21,847 bases of DNA from Desulfovibrio sp. OttesenSCG-928-G15 (lineage in GTDB: Bacteria; Desulfobacterota; Desulfovibrionia; Desulfovibrionales; Desulfovibrionaceae), in assembly GCA_030266525.1 (NCBI GenBank), contig JAJDIC010000032.1, positions 1-21,847 of the forward strand, given 5' to 3'. Of the stretch, positions 8,049-14,644 are shown piece by piece (the stretch's first letter is position 1; every line of letters starts with the position of its first letter). The notes beneath the pieces are model-generated. The model worked only from the letters and a program-made list of their open reading frames with translations, ran no database searches and was not told where the DNA came from. The translations under genes were made by a program, and so were the position numbers.

Positions 8049-8672
8049 ATGGTGCGCAAGATTCTGCCCATGCTCCTCGTTCTGGTGGCCCTCTCTCTCA
8101 CCGCTTGCGGTGACTACGGGAAGGTGGAACAAGGCCGCACGGTGAAATATGATACCACGACCACTCCTGCAACGGCGTGGATTATCAAGGATAACGGCAT
8201 TGTCGACAAAAAACCCGAATACACGGTTTTGCCGGCTCACCCTTTTCAGGTTCCGACCGATCCGCGTGAAATGGGCGCGGAACCCTTCGCCGCCCTGCGC
8301 GTGAAGCTGGATCTCGATAAGAAAGAAATTACCATGTATAATCTGGAAAGCCAGAAGTTCGACGTGCTTCCCTTTGAACTGATTGAAAACCATGAAAACG
8401 TCAGCGTGCGCCGCAAGCACCCGCTGGTGTTTGATGAAGCCACCGGCAAGGCGCGCAAGTTCCCGCAGATCAATGAAGAAGAAAACACCATCGTTATCTA
8501 TTCGCGCCGCCAGGAAACACTGAGCACCATCAAGCTGAGCGCCGAAGACTTCGCCAGGTACAAGGGCGATGAATGGGACGCTGGCGACGAAGTGCGTATC
8601 TATTACAAAGAAGAAGGCAAGGCCCTTCGTTTCATGAATGTCACCAAGACCGACTTCACCAAGCGTAAGTAA
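8049..8672 (+). CDS. Lipoprotein of unknown function in TauE operon
   Basis: A 207-residue predicted lipoprotein: signal MVRKILPMLLVLVALSL followed by the lipobox LTAC, with Cys20 as the lipidated residue, so it is periplasmic and membrane-anchored. The mature part is rich in charged residues and beta-type segments and has no enzyme motif that I can see. It resembles a small family that I associate with Desulfovibrio (possibly DUF4881; recalled, not verified). A GGAGA ribosome site lies 8 bases before the ATG and the gap to the permease gene is only 37 bases, so it is co-transcribed. A periplasmic partner or substrate-handling role for the exporter is plausible inference. Confidence 0.88.
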   Translation: MVRKILPMLLVLVALSLTACGDYGKVEQGRTVKYDTTTTPATAWIIKDNGIVDKKPEYTVLPAHPFQVPTDPREMGAEPFAALRVKLDLDKKEITMYNLESQKFDVLPFELIENHENVSVRRKHPLVFDEATGKARKFPQINEEENTIVIYSRRQETLSTIKLSAEDFARYKGDEWDAGDEVRIYYKEEGKALRFMNVTKTDFTKRK

Positions 8673-8681
8673 TACGCTTTC

Positions 8682-8716
8682 GTTCCGTGCGGCGGCTTAA
8701 GCCCGCCGCACGGAAC
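8682..8716 (+). terminator. Strong hairpin at the end of the TauE operon
   Basis: A perfect 14-bp stem (GTTCCGTGCGGCGG at 8682-8695 pairing with 8703-8716) closes on a 7-base loop, 9 bases after the lipoprotein stop. No clear U-run follows, so it may act as a terminator with partial read-through, or protect the 3' end of the transcript. Confidence 0.6.
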
Positions 8717-8775
8717 CTTCATGAAAGAAGTTCCAAAACAGGCGAAAAGAGTGTAGGAAAAGCGTTGCAAGAGCC

Positions 8776-8853
8776 TTGGCGTAAAAGCCGGTGGCCCCGC
8801 AAGCTGTACGTTATACAACCGCCCTGCGGGGACTTGTACGCACATCACGCCAA
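8776..8853 (+). ncRNA. Candidate structured leader RNA upstream of the 106-residue membrane protein gene
   Basis: Three nested stems are visible: outer TTGGCGT (8776-8782) with ACGCCAA (8847-8853); middle CCCCGCA (8795-8801) with TGCGGGG (8825-8831); inner TGTA (8805-8808) with TACA (8814-8817). The element lies 52 bases upstream of the ATG at 8905. It matches no riboswitch class that I can recognise. The 7-bp outer stem looks like a tRNA acceptor stem, but no T-arm sequence is present. Confidence 0.35.
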
Positions 8854-8904
8854 AAGACAGCGCGGCTAATCTTCTGCCCCTCCTTTTTATACAAGGATAC
8901 CGTT

Positions 8905-9225
8905 ATGCAGGACCCTACAAGCGCCCCCGGCCTTACAAAACCCGGCGACTTTCCTCCATCCCGTACTGAAAGCGTTCAGGAGCACGCAGAACCGGCAATG
9001 GGCGAGGCGCAAAAGGTATCTATCTCCTGTAGCCCCCGCATGCGCATTTTTGCTATTGGCATAAATATCCTTGTAATCTCGGAACTGACTGTGGCCATGT
9101 ATATGGCTTCTTTGCAGCCCGATGAATTTACTCCCGTCTTTTTCAAGGTTTTCTTCGGCCTGCTTGTGCCCACCCTTATCGGCGCGTTTGTCGGCAGACG
9201 GATGATTGCAAAGGCTGAACAATGA
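8905..9225 (+). CDS. Small two-helix membrane protein of unknown function
   Basis: A 106-residue protein with a hydrophilic, Pro/Glu-rich N-terminal 45 residues, then two hydrophobic helices (about 47-69 and 77-98) and a short basic tail (GRRMIAKAEQ). The start is ATG 8905, preceded by AAGGAT; an in-frame upstream extension exists but has no ribosome site. Its TGA overlaps the ATG of the next gene (ATGA at 9222-9225), so the two are translationally coupled and probably work together. I do not recognise the family. Confidence 0.8.
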   Translation: MQDPTSAPGLTKPGDFPPSRTESVQEHAEPAMGEAQKVSISCSPRMRIFAIGINILVISELTVAMYMASLQPDEFTPVFFKVFFGLLVPTLIGAFVGRRMIAKAEQ

Positions 9226-10154
9226 GTACGGCTTCTCCAAGCCCTGCGGCCCCGGCCGCTCCCGGTCTGGAAGAATCCAAGGCCCTGCTTGCCCGTTCGC
9301 GGGTATGGGGAAAAATCAGTGCAGTCATTTTTCTGTTTGCCGCTCTGGCAGTTGTTGATGCGCTGCAATCTCTGGTCCGTCACGAGTTCAACAGCGTTGA
9401 CCTTGTTCCAGGCGAAACCATTCTTCTTTCCGGCATGCTGCCCGTGAGCGCCAAGGGCATAGACGATATTGCCCACTCCATTGAAGGCAACTCCGGCCTC
9501 AGCTTCACCCCGGTTGAAACCTACAAGGGTTTCTGGATGGGCGGGCATATGTGGCGGGCCGAGCTTGCCGCCGCTGCGGATGCTGCTCCCGGCAAAGCGG
9601 TTCTGGTCATAGAAGATAGTATTCCGCCCAAATCAGACAATCCGCAAAATTTTGATGCAAGGGACAGGGCCATCCTGTTTGGCGGGCAGCAGAACCCCGC
9701 GCTGGTATTCAACCTGACCGTATGGGCGTCTGAAGCGCAAAGGCGCAGCGGCAATACATCCCTTGTTCGCCGTATGACCGGTCTGCCTGCCTTCGGGCTT
9801 GCCGCGGCGCTTGTTTTTCTGGCTCTGCTTGCCGGGTTTCTGAATTGGCGCACGTACAGCAAGGCAGAAGTCGCCCTTGCCCGTCATGGGGTCTATTGTA
9901 TTCACGGCCTGAAAGAACAGTTGCCGGAAAAAGGCGGCCCGCTGGTCACGCCCGGGTACAAGGCCGCCTTTGCCCTGGCCGGAACCCGGCTGGATATGGG
10001 AGACAGCGTTGTCCTGTATGACCGTACCTGGGCTGAACAGGGCCGGGGCCGGGTGGTTGAGCTGAACAAAGGCAAGGCCTTTGCGCTGTTTCCCCAAAGC
10101 GGCGTTCGTCCGCAATACGGCTGGCTTGTCAGCCGCAAGGATCTTACGGTATAA
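9222..10154 (+). CDS. Membrane protein of unknown function with large periplasmic domain
   Basis: A 310-residue protein with an Ala/Pro-rich cytoplasmic start, a transmembrane helix at about 31-50, a periplasmic domain of about 135 residues (51-186), a second helix at about 187-208, and a C-terminal cytoplasmic domain of about 100 residues. The last domain has short beta-like segments (DSVVLYDRTWAEQGRGRVVE) that could form a small barrel. No catalytic motif is evident. It is translationally coupled to the 106-residue protein through an ATGA overlap. The next gene downstream is a histidine kinase that appears to have its own promoter. Function unknown. Confidence 0.85.
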   Translation: MSTASPSPAAPAAPGLEESKALLARSRVWGKISAVIFLFAALAVVDALQSLVRHEFNSVDLVPGETILLSGMLPVSAKGIDDIAHSIEGNSGLSFTPVETYKGFWMGGHMWRAELAAAADAAPGKAVLVIEDSIPPKSDNPQNFDARDRAILFGGQQNPALVFNLTVWASEAQRRSGNTSLVRRMTGLPAFGLAAALVFLALLAGFLNWRTYSKAEVALARHGVYCIHGLKEQLPEKGGPLVTPGYKAAFALAGTRLDMGDSVVLYDRTWAEQGRGRVVELNKGKAFALFPQSGVRPQYGWLVSRKDLTV

Positions 10155-10215
10155 TCCGCAGAAAAATTTTCCACGTCTCGCCTTCATTTTCGCATACAAA
10201 AAAACATAGCGGTTG

Positions 10216-10224
10216 TGGTATACT
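10216..10224 (+). promoter_or_regulatory. Candidate extended -10 promoter of the histidine kinase
   Basis: TGGTATACT fits the extended -10 pattern TGnTATAAT with one mismatch. No good -35 box is visible at 17 bases. Transcription would start near 10231, leaving a leader of about 120 bases before the ATG at 10352. Confidence 0.4.
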
Positions 10225-10248
10225 ACAGGGTATTTACAAACCGGCTCG

Positions 10249-10296
10249 CCCGCCCTCCGGATAAGTGGGCGGGGGAATGCATATCCCCCGGCGGGG
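10249..10296 (+). promoter_or_regulatory. Leader with mutually exclusive G/C hairpins before the histidine kinase
   Basis: CCCGCCC (10249-10255) can pair with GGGCGGG (10267-10273). The run GGGGGA (10271-10276), which shares three G residues with that stem, can instead pair with TCCCCC (10284-10289). The CCCC at 10286-10289 can also pair with GGGG at 10293-10296. Such competing stems may regulate the downstream gene, though the ribosome site (AAGGAGG near 10340) is about 45 bases further on. Confidence 0.3.
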
Positions 10297-10351
10297 AATT
10301 CAAGGGGCAGAACCTTTTGCCCGTCGGAGGCATACAAAAAGGAGGGTACGT

Positions 10352-12010
10352 ATGTCCGAACTGGCCTCGCCTGGCAAATACCGGCGGCTTCGTAACATTA
10401 TCGTTGCCACGACCCTCTGCTTCGCTATTATTCCCATGCTGGTGGTTGGCGTTGTCATTCCCATGCAGTTCACCTCGCTCTACTATGATAAGACCGTTCG
10501 TGAAGTGGAAAATGTAGCCCGCAGCAAAGGTCGGACCATTGACATTTTCATTGAAGAACGCGTTTCCCAACTCCGCAGCATGGCCGGCTACAGCAACTAT
10601 GAAGAGCTTACCCGGCAAGGGCGTCTTGCGGAAATTCTGCGCGTAATAAAATCCTACTCCCAATCGTATGTGGATCTTGGCGTTATTGATATGGAAGGAA
10701 ACCATGTCGCCTACGCCGGTTCGTATGATGTGCGCAACGCCAACTATAAAAACGAAGCCTGGTTTGCCGAAGTGATCCGCAAGGGCGTATTTGTGAGCGA
10801 CGTGTTCCTTGGTTTTCGCAAGTTCCCGCACATTATTATCGCTGTAATGCGTGAAGAGGGCGACCGCTCGTGGATTTTACGCGCTACCATTGACTCCGCT
10901 TTGTTTTCATCCGTTGTGCACGCCAGCGGTCTTTCCGCCCGGGGAGATGCCTTTATTGTCAGCAAGGACGGATATTTGCAGACAGACACGGTTTTTGGCG
11001 GCAAGCTCATGGAAAAGGCCGGAGTGGAGTGGCCACGACAGGGTGCGGAAACATCGGAAGAAGTTCTTTCCGGTAAAAACATGCTTCTGGCCAAGGTTCC
11101 GCTGGAATATGCGCCGTGGATGCTGGTGGTCGCGGAAGACCCGAGCGAGCACCTTTCACTGCTCAAACACGCCAGAACCATGGCGGTTGCTATTATTCTG
11201 CTTGGCCTCGCAGCGCTTTCCATGGGTACCTGGCTTACGACACGGATGATCATCAAGCGGCTTATTGAGGCAGACAAGGAAAAGGCTTCGTTTGACGCGA
11301 GCCTTTTGCAGTCCAGTAAAATGGCCGCGCTTGGCAAACTGGCTGCCGGTATTGCCCACGAAATCAATAACCCGCTCATGCTTATTCGCGAGCATGCAGG
11401 CTGGCTGCGCGACCTTTTGGAAGATGAAGACCCGAAAAACGTGCGCGGCTATGAAGAAATGCAAAAGGCTGCCGTCAAGGTGGAACAGAACGTGGACCGG
11501 GCCAAGGATATAACGCACCGCCTGCTCGGCTTTGCCCGGCGCATTGAGCCCTCATCCGAAAGCCTCCCCCTGCGGCCTGTGGTTGAGCAGGCTATTGCCT
11601 TTTTGCAGAATGAGGCAACGTTCCGGGGAATTACAATCGAGAAGCATTTTGCGGACGAAGAGATCCGTGTGGCCACGGATGTCGGTCAGTTGCAGCAGGT
11701 TATCCTGAACGTTGTGGATAATGCCATTGACGCTATCGGCAAAGGCGGCAAGGTCGCTGTGCACGTATGTAATTGCGAGGATGAGACAAAGGCCTGTATT
11801 ATTGTGCGCGACAACGGTTCCGGCATTCCCGAAGACCGGATTCAGCAAATATTTGATCCCTTCTTCACCACCAAAAAAGTGGGCGAGGGCACAGGCCTGG
11901 GCCTCTCCATCTGCTATTCGCTTATGGAGAGCCTGGGCGGCTCCATAAGCGCCAGGAACTTGCCGGGTGGGGGGGGGGCGGAGTTCACAATATCCGTTCC
12001 CAAATCGTGA
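10352..12010 (+). CDS. Membrane sensor histidine kinase (Cache sensor, NtrB-like kinase core)
   Basis: A 552-residue sensor kinase that would autophosphorylate and pass phosphate to an unlinked response regulator. Layout: transmembrane helix about 17-38; extracytoplasmic double-Cache-like sensor about 39-272 (YVDLGVIDMEGNHVAYAG and AFIVSKDGYL are typical strands); second helix about 277-296. The HisKA domain carries AAGIAHEINNPL with His336. The ATPase domain has N-box NVVDNAID (453-460), G1 DNGSGIP (487-493), FDPFFTTK and G2 GEGTGLGLS (511-519). The start is ATG 10352 with an AAGGAGGG site. No response regulator lies nearby, and the sigma-54 activator in this window lacks a receiver domain. 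A run of ten G bases sits 11 codons before the stop, which itself begins a long inverted repeat. Confidence 0.93.
   Translation: MSELASPGKYRRLRNIIVATTLCFAIIPMLVVGVVIPMQFTSLYYDKTVREVENVARSKGRTIDIFIEERVSQLRSMAGYSNYEELTRQGRLAEILRVIKSYSQSYVDLGVIDMEGNHVAYAGSYDVRNANYKNEAWFAEVIRKGVFVSDVFLGFRKFPHIIIAVMREEGDRSWILRATIDSALFSSVVHASGLSARGDAFIVSKDGYLQTDTVFGGKLMEKAGVEWPRQGAETSEEVLSGKNMLLAKVPLEYAPWMLVVAEDPSEHLSLLKHARTMAVAIILLGLAALSMGTWLTTRMIIKRLIEADKEKASFDASLLQSSKMAALGKLAAGIAHEINNPLMLIREHAGWLRDLLEDEDPKNVRGYEEMQKAAVKVEQNVDRAKDITHRLLGFARRIEPSSESLPLRPVVEQAIAFLQNEATFRGITIEKHFADEEIRVATDVGQLQQVILNVVDNAIDAIGKGGKVAVHVCNCEDETKACIIVRDNGSGIPEDRIQQIFDPFFTTKKVGEGTGLGLSICYSLMESLGGSISARNLPGGGGAEFTISVPKS
11969..11978 (+). 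repeat. Ten-base G homopolymer inside the kinase 3' end
   Basis: Ten consecutive G residues encode the Gly-rich turn GGGGA near residue 539-543 of the kinase. Loss or gain of a base would change only the last 10 or so residues and the stop position. Confidence 0.8.
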
Positions 12011-12135
12011 AGCACCGATTTTTTCCGCCTGGACTGCGTTGCTGTGAATTTTTTTCCAGGGGGCAGGATTGAAGAATCCAGCCCCCTGTAAAAAAATTCA
12101 CGCGCCTTGCCAGGCGAAAAAACTCGGTGCTTCAC
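12007..12135. repeat. 129-base near-perfect inverted repeat (long palindrome)
   Basis: The left arm (12007-12064) and the reverse complement of the right arm (12081-12135) agree over nearly all their length: both read GTGAAGCACCGA, then a T-run, CGCCTGG, a variable patch, GTGAATTTTTTT and CAGGGGGC. The 16-base centre (12065-12080) itself folds as GGATT-GAAG-AATCC. The left arm includes the stop codon of the kinase. T-runs lie inside the arms rather than after them, so this is not a standard intrinsic terminator. It could be a small palindromic mobile element or a large 3'-end structure. Confidence 0.8.
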
Positions 12136-12167
12136 TGGGTTTTGCCTGAACTGTGAATAACGAAGAG

Positions 12168-12193
12168 GGAAAGGGTTGCTTCGCTCCCTTTCC
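12168..12193. terminator. Weak hairpin between convergent genes
   Basis: GGAAAGGG (12168-12175) pairs with CCCTTTCC (12186-12193) across a 10-base loop. No T-run follows on either strand, so a terminator role is uncertain. Confidence 0.25.
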
Positions 12194-12202
12194 GTGAAGA
12201 TG

Positions 12203-12238
12203 GTGGGGCCTGTGGGGCCTGTGGGGCAGGTGGGGCGT
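12203..12238. repeat. Short tandem repeat, 9-base unit x4
   Basis: GTGGGGCCT occurs twice in tandem (12203-12220), followed by two degenerate copies, GTGGGGCAG and GTGGGGCGT (12221-12238). It lies between convergent genes and overlaps no plausible gene. Confidence 0.75.
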
Positions 12239-12254
12239 TGTTCTCTGCCGCAAA

Positions 12255-12293
12255 ACAGAGCGGGCAGTTTCGTTTTGAAACTGCCCGCTCTGT
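12255..12293 (-). terminator. Intrinsic terminator of the NlpC/P60 gene
   Basis: A 16-bp perfect stem (12256-12271 with 12277-12292, closing A-T pair outside) has a 5-base loop. Read on the minus strand it is followed by TTTT, 25 bases after the Lys/Ala tail's TAG stop at 12317. Confidence 0.8.
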
Positions 12294-12316
12294 ATGAAAG
12301 TTTTGGGTGGGGTTGA

Positions 12317-12751
12317 CTAGCTGTTGGCAAGCTGGATGGCGGCTTTTTTATTGTCGGCGGTCTTTTTGGCTTTTGCCGCCTTGCCTTCCTTGCTTGCTGC
12401 CGCTTTTTGCTTGTCCTTATCCTGCTTGGACTGCTTGGTGCTTGCCTTGTCCGTGGCTGCAACGGTCTTGCTTTTGCCTTCTTTCTTGGCGTCCTTTTTG
12501 GGGGCGTCTTTCTTGCCAGCCGCCTTGTCGGCAGAGGATGTTTTGCTCTCGGCTTTGGCTTTTGCGTCCTTGGCCGAAGTCTTGCTGTCTTTTTTGGCTT
12601 CCTTCTTCTCGGCAGAGGCTACGAGTTTGGCTTTGTCAGCCTTGTCCTTCTTTTTCGCGTCGGCTTTGGCGTCTTTCGCGCTTGCTTTGGCGTCTTTCGC
12701 GTTTGCCTTGGCGTCCTTGCCTTTTGTATCTTTCGCGGAAGTCTTGCTGTC
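12317..12751 (-). pseudogene. Displaced C-terminal Lys/Ala tail of the NlpC/P60 lipoprotein
   Basis: After the frameshift the original frame stays open for 144 codons to TAG at 12317, beginning DSKTSAKDTKGKDAK and ending KKAAIQLANS. It keeps the same Lys/Ala/Asp repeat style as the upstream part and is followed at the expected distance by an intrinsic terminator, so it is the natural end of the same gene rather than a separate gene. Removing one A from the AAAAAAGG run, by transcript slippage or by mutation, would restore the reading frame. A sequencing error is the main alternative. Confidence 0.8.
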
Positions 12752-14330
12752 CTTTTTTGGATTCTTTCTTGTCAGCAGCGGCGACGAGCTTGGCCTTGTC
12801 AGCTTTGTCGCTCTTCTTCGCATCGGCTTTGGCGTCTTTTTTTACGTCTTTTTTCGCGCCGCTCTTTTTGTCGGCAGAAGCGATGAGCTTGTCAGCGTCT
12901 TTGCTCTTGCTGCCTTTTGCGGTTGCCTTGGCATCCTTGCTCTTGGCGTCTTTTGTAGAAGCCTTGCTGTCTTTTTTTGATTCTTTCTTGTCAGCAGCGG
13001 CAACGAGCTTGGCCTTGTCAGCCTTGTCGCTCTTTTTCGCATCGGCTTTTGCGTCTTTTTTCGCGCCGCCCTTCTTGTCAGCAGAAGCGACGAGCTTGTC
13101 CGCGTCTTTGCTCTTTGCGTCTTTCGCGGAAGCCTTGTTGCCTTTTTTGGCTTCTTTCTTGTCAGCAGAGGCGACCAGGGTTTTCTCCGTTTTGGCGCTA
13201 TCCTTTTCAGCCTTTGCCTTTTTATTTTTCAAGTGAGAGGTGCCCTGGGGTTTTTTGTCGAGACCGGCAGCGAGAACATGCTTTTTGGCTGCGGGTTTTT
13301 CAGCAACGGCGGGGCTATCTGTTTGAGGCGCTTCCGCGACAAGTATATCGCTTTTGACGCTATCGCCGGATTCTTGCGCAGGCGTGGGTTGCGGTGCTTT
13401 TGCCAGTACAGGCGAAAGCTCCATCGCTCTTGCCAGCGCGGGCGTGGGTTGCGCTATCCTGATTAAGGCAGGCTGCGCCACCTTGGCTGCGGCAGGCGCG
13501 GGCTTTGTTGCTTTGGCAGTTGCGGGCGCGGGTTGCGCAGCCTTGGCCGGAGCAGGCTGTTCAGCCTTGGGGGCTTGGGCCAACAAGGTTTGCACAGTGG
13601 CTTTGGCTTTTTCTTCGGTCTTGGCAGTTTCCCTTTGCTTTCGGGTTTTTTCAGCTATCCGCGCCGCTTTTTCGGCTTCTTTCTCGCGCTGTTTATATTC
13701 TGCAAACATGGTTGCCGCGCGGCCATTACGCGCCACGCGCCGCCCGCCTACAAAGCGTTTGGAAAAATAGGAATTGCTCAGGCTTATTTCTTCCACCGTT
13801 TTACCGGTGCGCGGGCTGTGGATGAAGTTTCCGTTGCCGCTATAGATCCCGGAATGCCAGCCGCTGCCGTTATTGGTGCCCCGGAATACGACGATGTCGC
13901 CGGGCTGCAGGTCTGCCCTGGCCACCTTGCTGCCAAAGCCGAACTGATCCTGGGCGCGGCGGGGTACGGAGACGCCCACTTTGTCGTAAACCCAGCAAAC
14001 AAGGCCGGAGCAATCAAAACCGGTCTTCGGAGTGGTGCCGCCATATTTATAGCGCACGCCAAGGTTTTGTCTGGCCGCAGCCACCACATCATGCTGCTTG
14101 GGTGCAGGGGGTTTGTTACCGCTGGCCAGACGCCTGTTCGCGTTGAATTGCTGCTTTTGAAGGAGCGGCAGAGCGACAACCTGGGGTTCGGGCTGATTTT
14201 CCGGCGCTTTCTGGGCAGAGTGCCTCGCGCAGCCGGAAGCAAGAAGCGGCAACAAGCATGCGAAGAGAGTGAAAAAAAAGCATGTTGCGCGCGGGGAAAA
14301 ACCGAACCTTGTACGAACGAATACTGGCAT
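12636..14330 (-). CDS. NlpC/P60 (C40) peptidoglycan hydrolase lipoprotein with Lys/Ala repeat tail (frameshifted)
   Basis: Probable cell-wall endopeptidase cutting stem peptides. From ATG 14330 it has an Arg-containing signal sequence with lipobox LASGC (Cys34), so it should be a lipoprotein. The NlpC/P60 domain (about 80-200) contains the catalytic Cys in TGFDCSGL (107), the catalytic His in GSGWHSGIY (159) and a third His in NFIHSP (171). A charged helix (205-245), a Pro/Ala repeat stretch (256-320) and a Lys/Ala/Asp-rich repeat region (from about 370) follow. Compared with its own repeat unit, an extra base at about 12751-12760 shifts the frame after KKESKK, giving an aberrant Arg/Gln-rich end and a stop at 12636. 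Without it the protein would run to 12317, about 670 residues. No clear ribosome site precedes the start. Confidence 0.85.
   Translation of the reverse strand: MPVFVRTRFGFSPRATCFFFTLFACLLPLLASGCARHSAQKAPENQPEPQVVALPLLQKQQFNANRRLASGNKPPAPKQHDVVAAARQNLGVRYKYGGTTPKTGFDCSGLVCWVYDKVGVSVPRRAQDQFGFGSKVARADLQPGDIVVFRGTNNGSGWHSGIYSGNGNFIHSPRTGKTVEEISLSNSYFSKRFVGGRRVARNGRAATMFAEYKQREKEAEKAARIAEKTRKQRETAKTEEKAKATVQTLLAQAPKAEQPAPAKAAQPAPATAKATKPAPAAAKVAQPALIRIAQPTPALARAMELSPVLAKAPQPTPAQESGDSVKSDILVAEAPQTDSPAVAEKPAAKKHVLAAGLDKKPQGTSHLKNKKAKAEKDSAKTEKTLVASADKKEAKKGNKASAKDAKSKDADKLVASADKKGGAKKDAKADAKKSDKADKAKLVAAADKKESKKDSKASTKDAKSKDAKATAKGSKSKDADKLIASADKKSGAKKDVKKDAKADAKKSDKADKAKLVAAADKKESKKGQQDFRERYKRQGRQGKRERRQSKRERRQSRREKEGQG
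12720..13097 (-). repeat. Tandem 69-codon imperfect repeats in the Lys/Ala tail
   Basis: Two adjacent units start at 13097 (KLVASADKKGGAKKDAKAD) and 12890 (KLIASADKKSGAKKDVKKD), 207 bases apart. Each runs on through KADAKKSDKADKAKLVAAAD and KKESKKDSK-type blocks. The second unit carries the frameshift. Smaller units such as KDAK recur throughout. Confidence 0.8.
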
Positions 14331-14644
14331 CAAGTGTATACATCATGTGTGGCACTATATACTTTGACGGCTGCGGGAGCAAGGCTTTTAGACCATTTTT
14401 TCGACATTTTTTAGAAATACTATAGATTGAGCCGAATTTTTTATTTTTCCCTCCCCAGGCCTTACCGGGAGTAGTCAATTATTTTTTAAAAAAGATATTT
14501 CGAGTGGGCTTTTTTTGTTGTTTTGCGGTCCTGTTTTCCCTTCACCGGTTGCCAGGATGGCCTAACATGCTTATTTCTCGAGAACAGTTTTTTATCAAAA
14601 AAAACGTCTTTTTTTTGCATTTTTTTTCCATGAGGTATCTTTTC
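14331..14644. other. Divergent intergenic region between two lipoprotein genes
   Basis: About 310 bases, more AT-rich than the surroundings, with many T and A homopolymer runs (for example at 14605-14616 and 14621-14628). It holds the candidate promoter of the NlpC/P60 gene at its left end and the GAGG ribosome site of the META gene at its right end. I see no gene and no convincing promoter for the META gene. Confidence 0.6.
14354..14382 (-). promoter_or_regulatory. Candidate sigma-70-type promoter of the NlpC/P60 gene
   Basis: On the minus strand TTGCTC (14377-14382) is separated by 17 bases from TATAGT (14354-14359). The -10 box matches five of six consensus bases and the -35 box three. 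The ATG at 14330 follows 23 bases after the -10 box, leaving almost no leader, which fits the absence of a clear ribosome site. Confidence 0.45.

Noticed and set aside
6923..8101. 392-codon minus-strand frame, rich in His, Asp and Asn
   Set aside because: It is antisense to the TauE/SafE permease. Its odd composition is what the complement of hydrophobic codons produces.
8776..8853. Possible tRNA
   Set aside because: The 7-bp outer stem and 78-base length are tRNA-like, but there is no T-arm GTTCRA sequence and no proper anticodon arm. I kept it only as a structured leader candidate.
3710..12010. Two-component pairing of the histidine kinase with the sigma-54 activator
   Set aside because: The activator has no receiver domain and carries its own membrane sensor, so phosphotransfer from the kinase is not expected.
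12307..14414. Plus-strand frames opposite the NlpC/P60 gene (309, 218 and 293 codons)
   Set aside because: They are complements of the Lys/Ala repeat and catalytic region, and their Leu/Ser/Phe-rich translations are artefacts.
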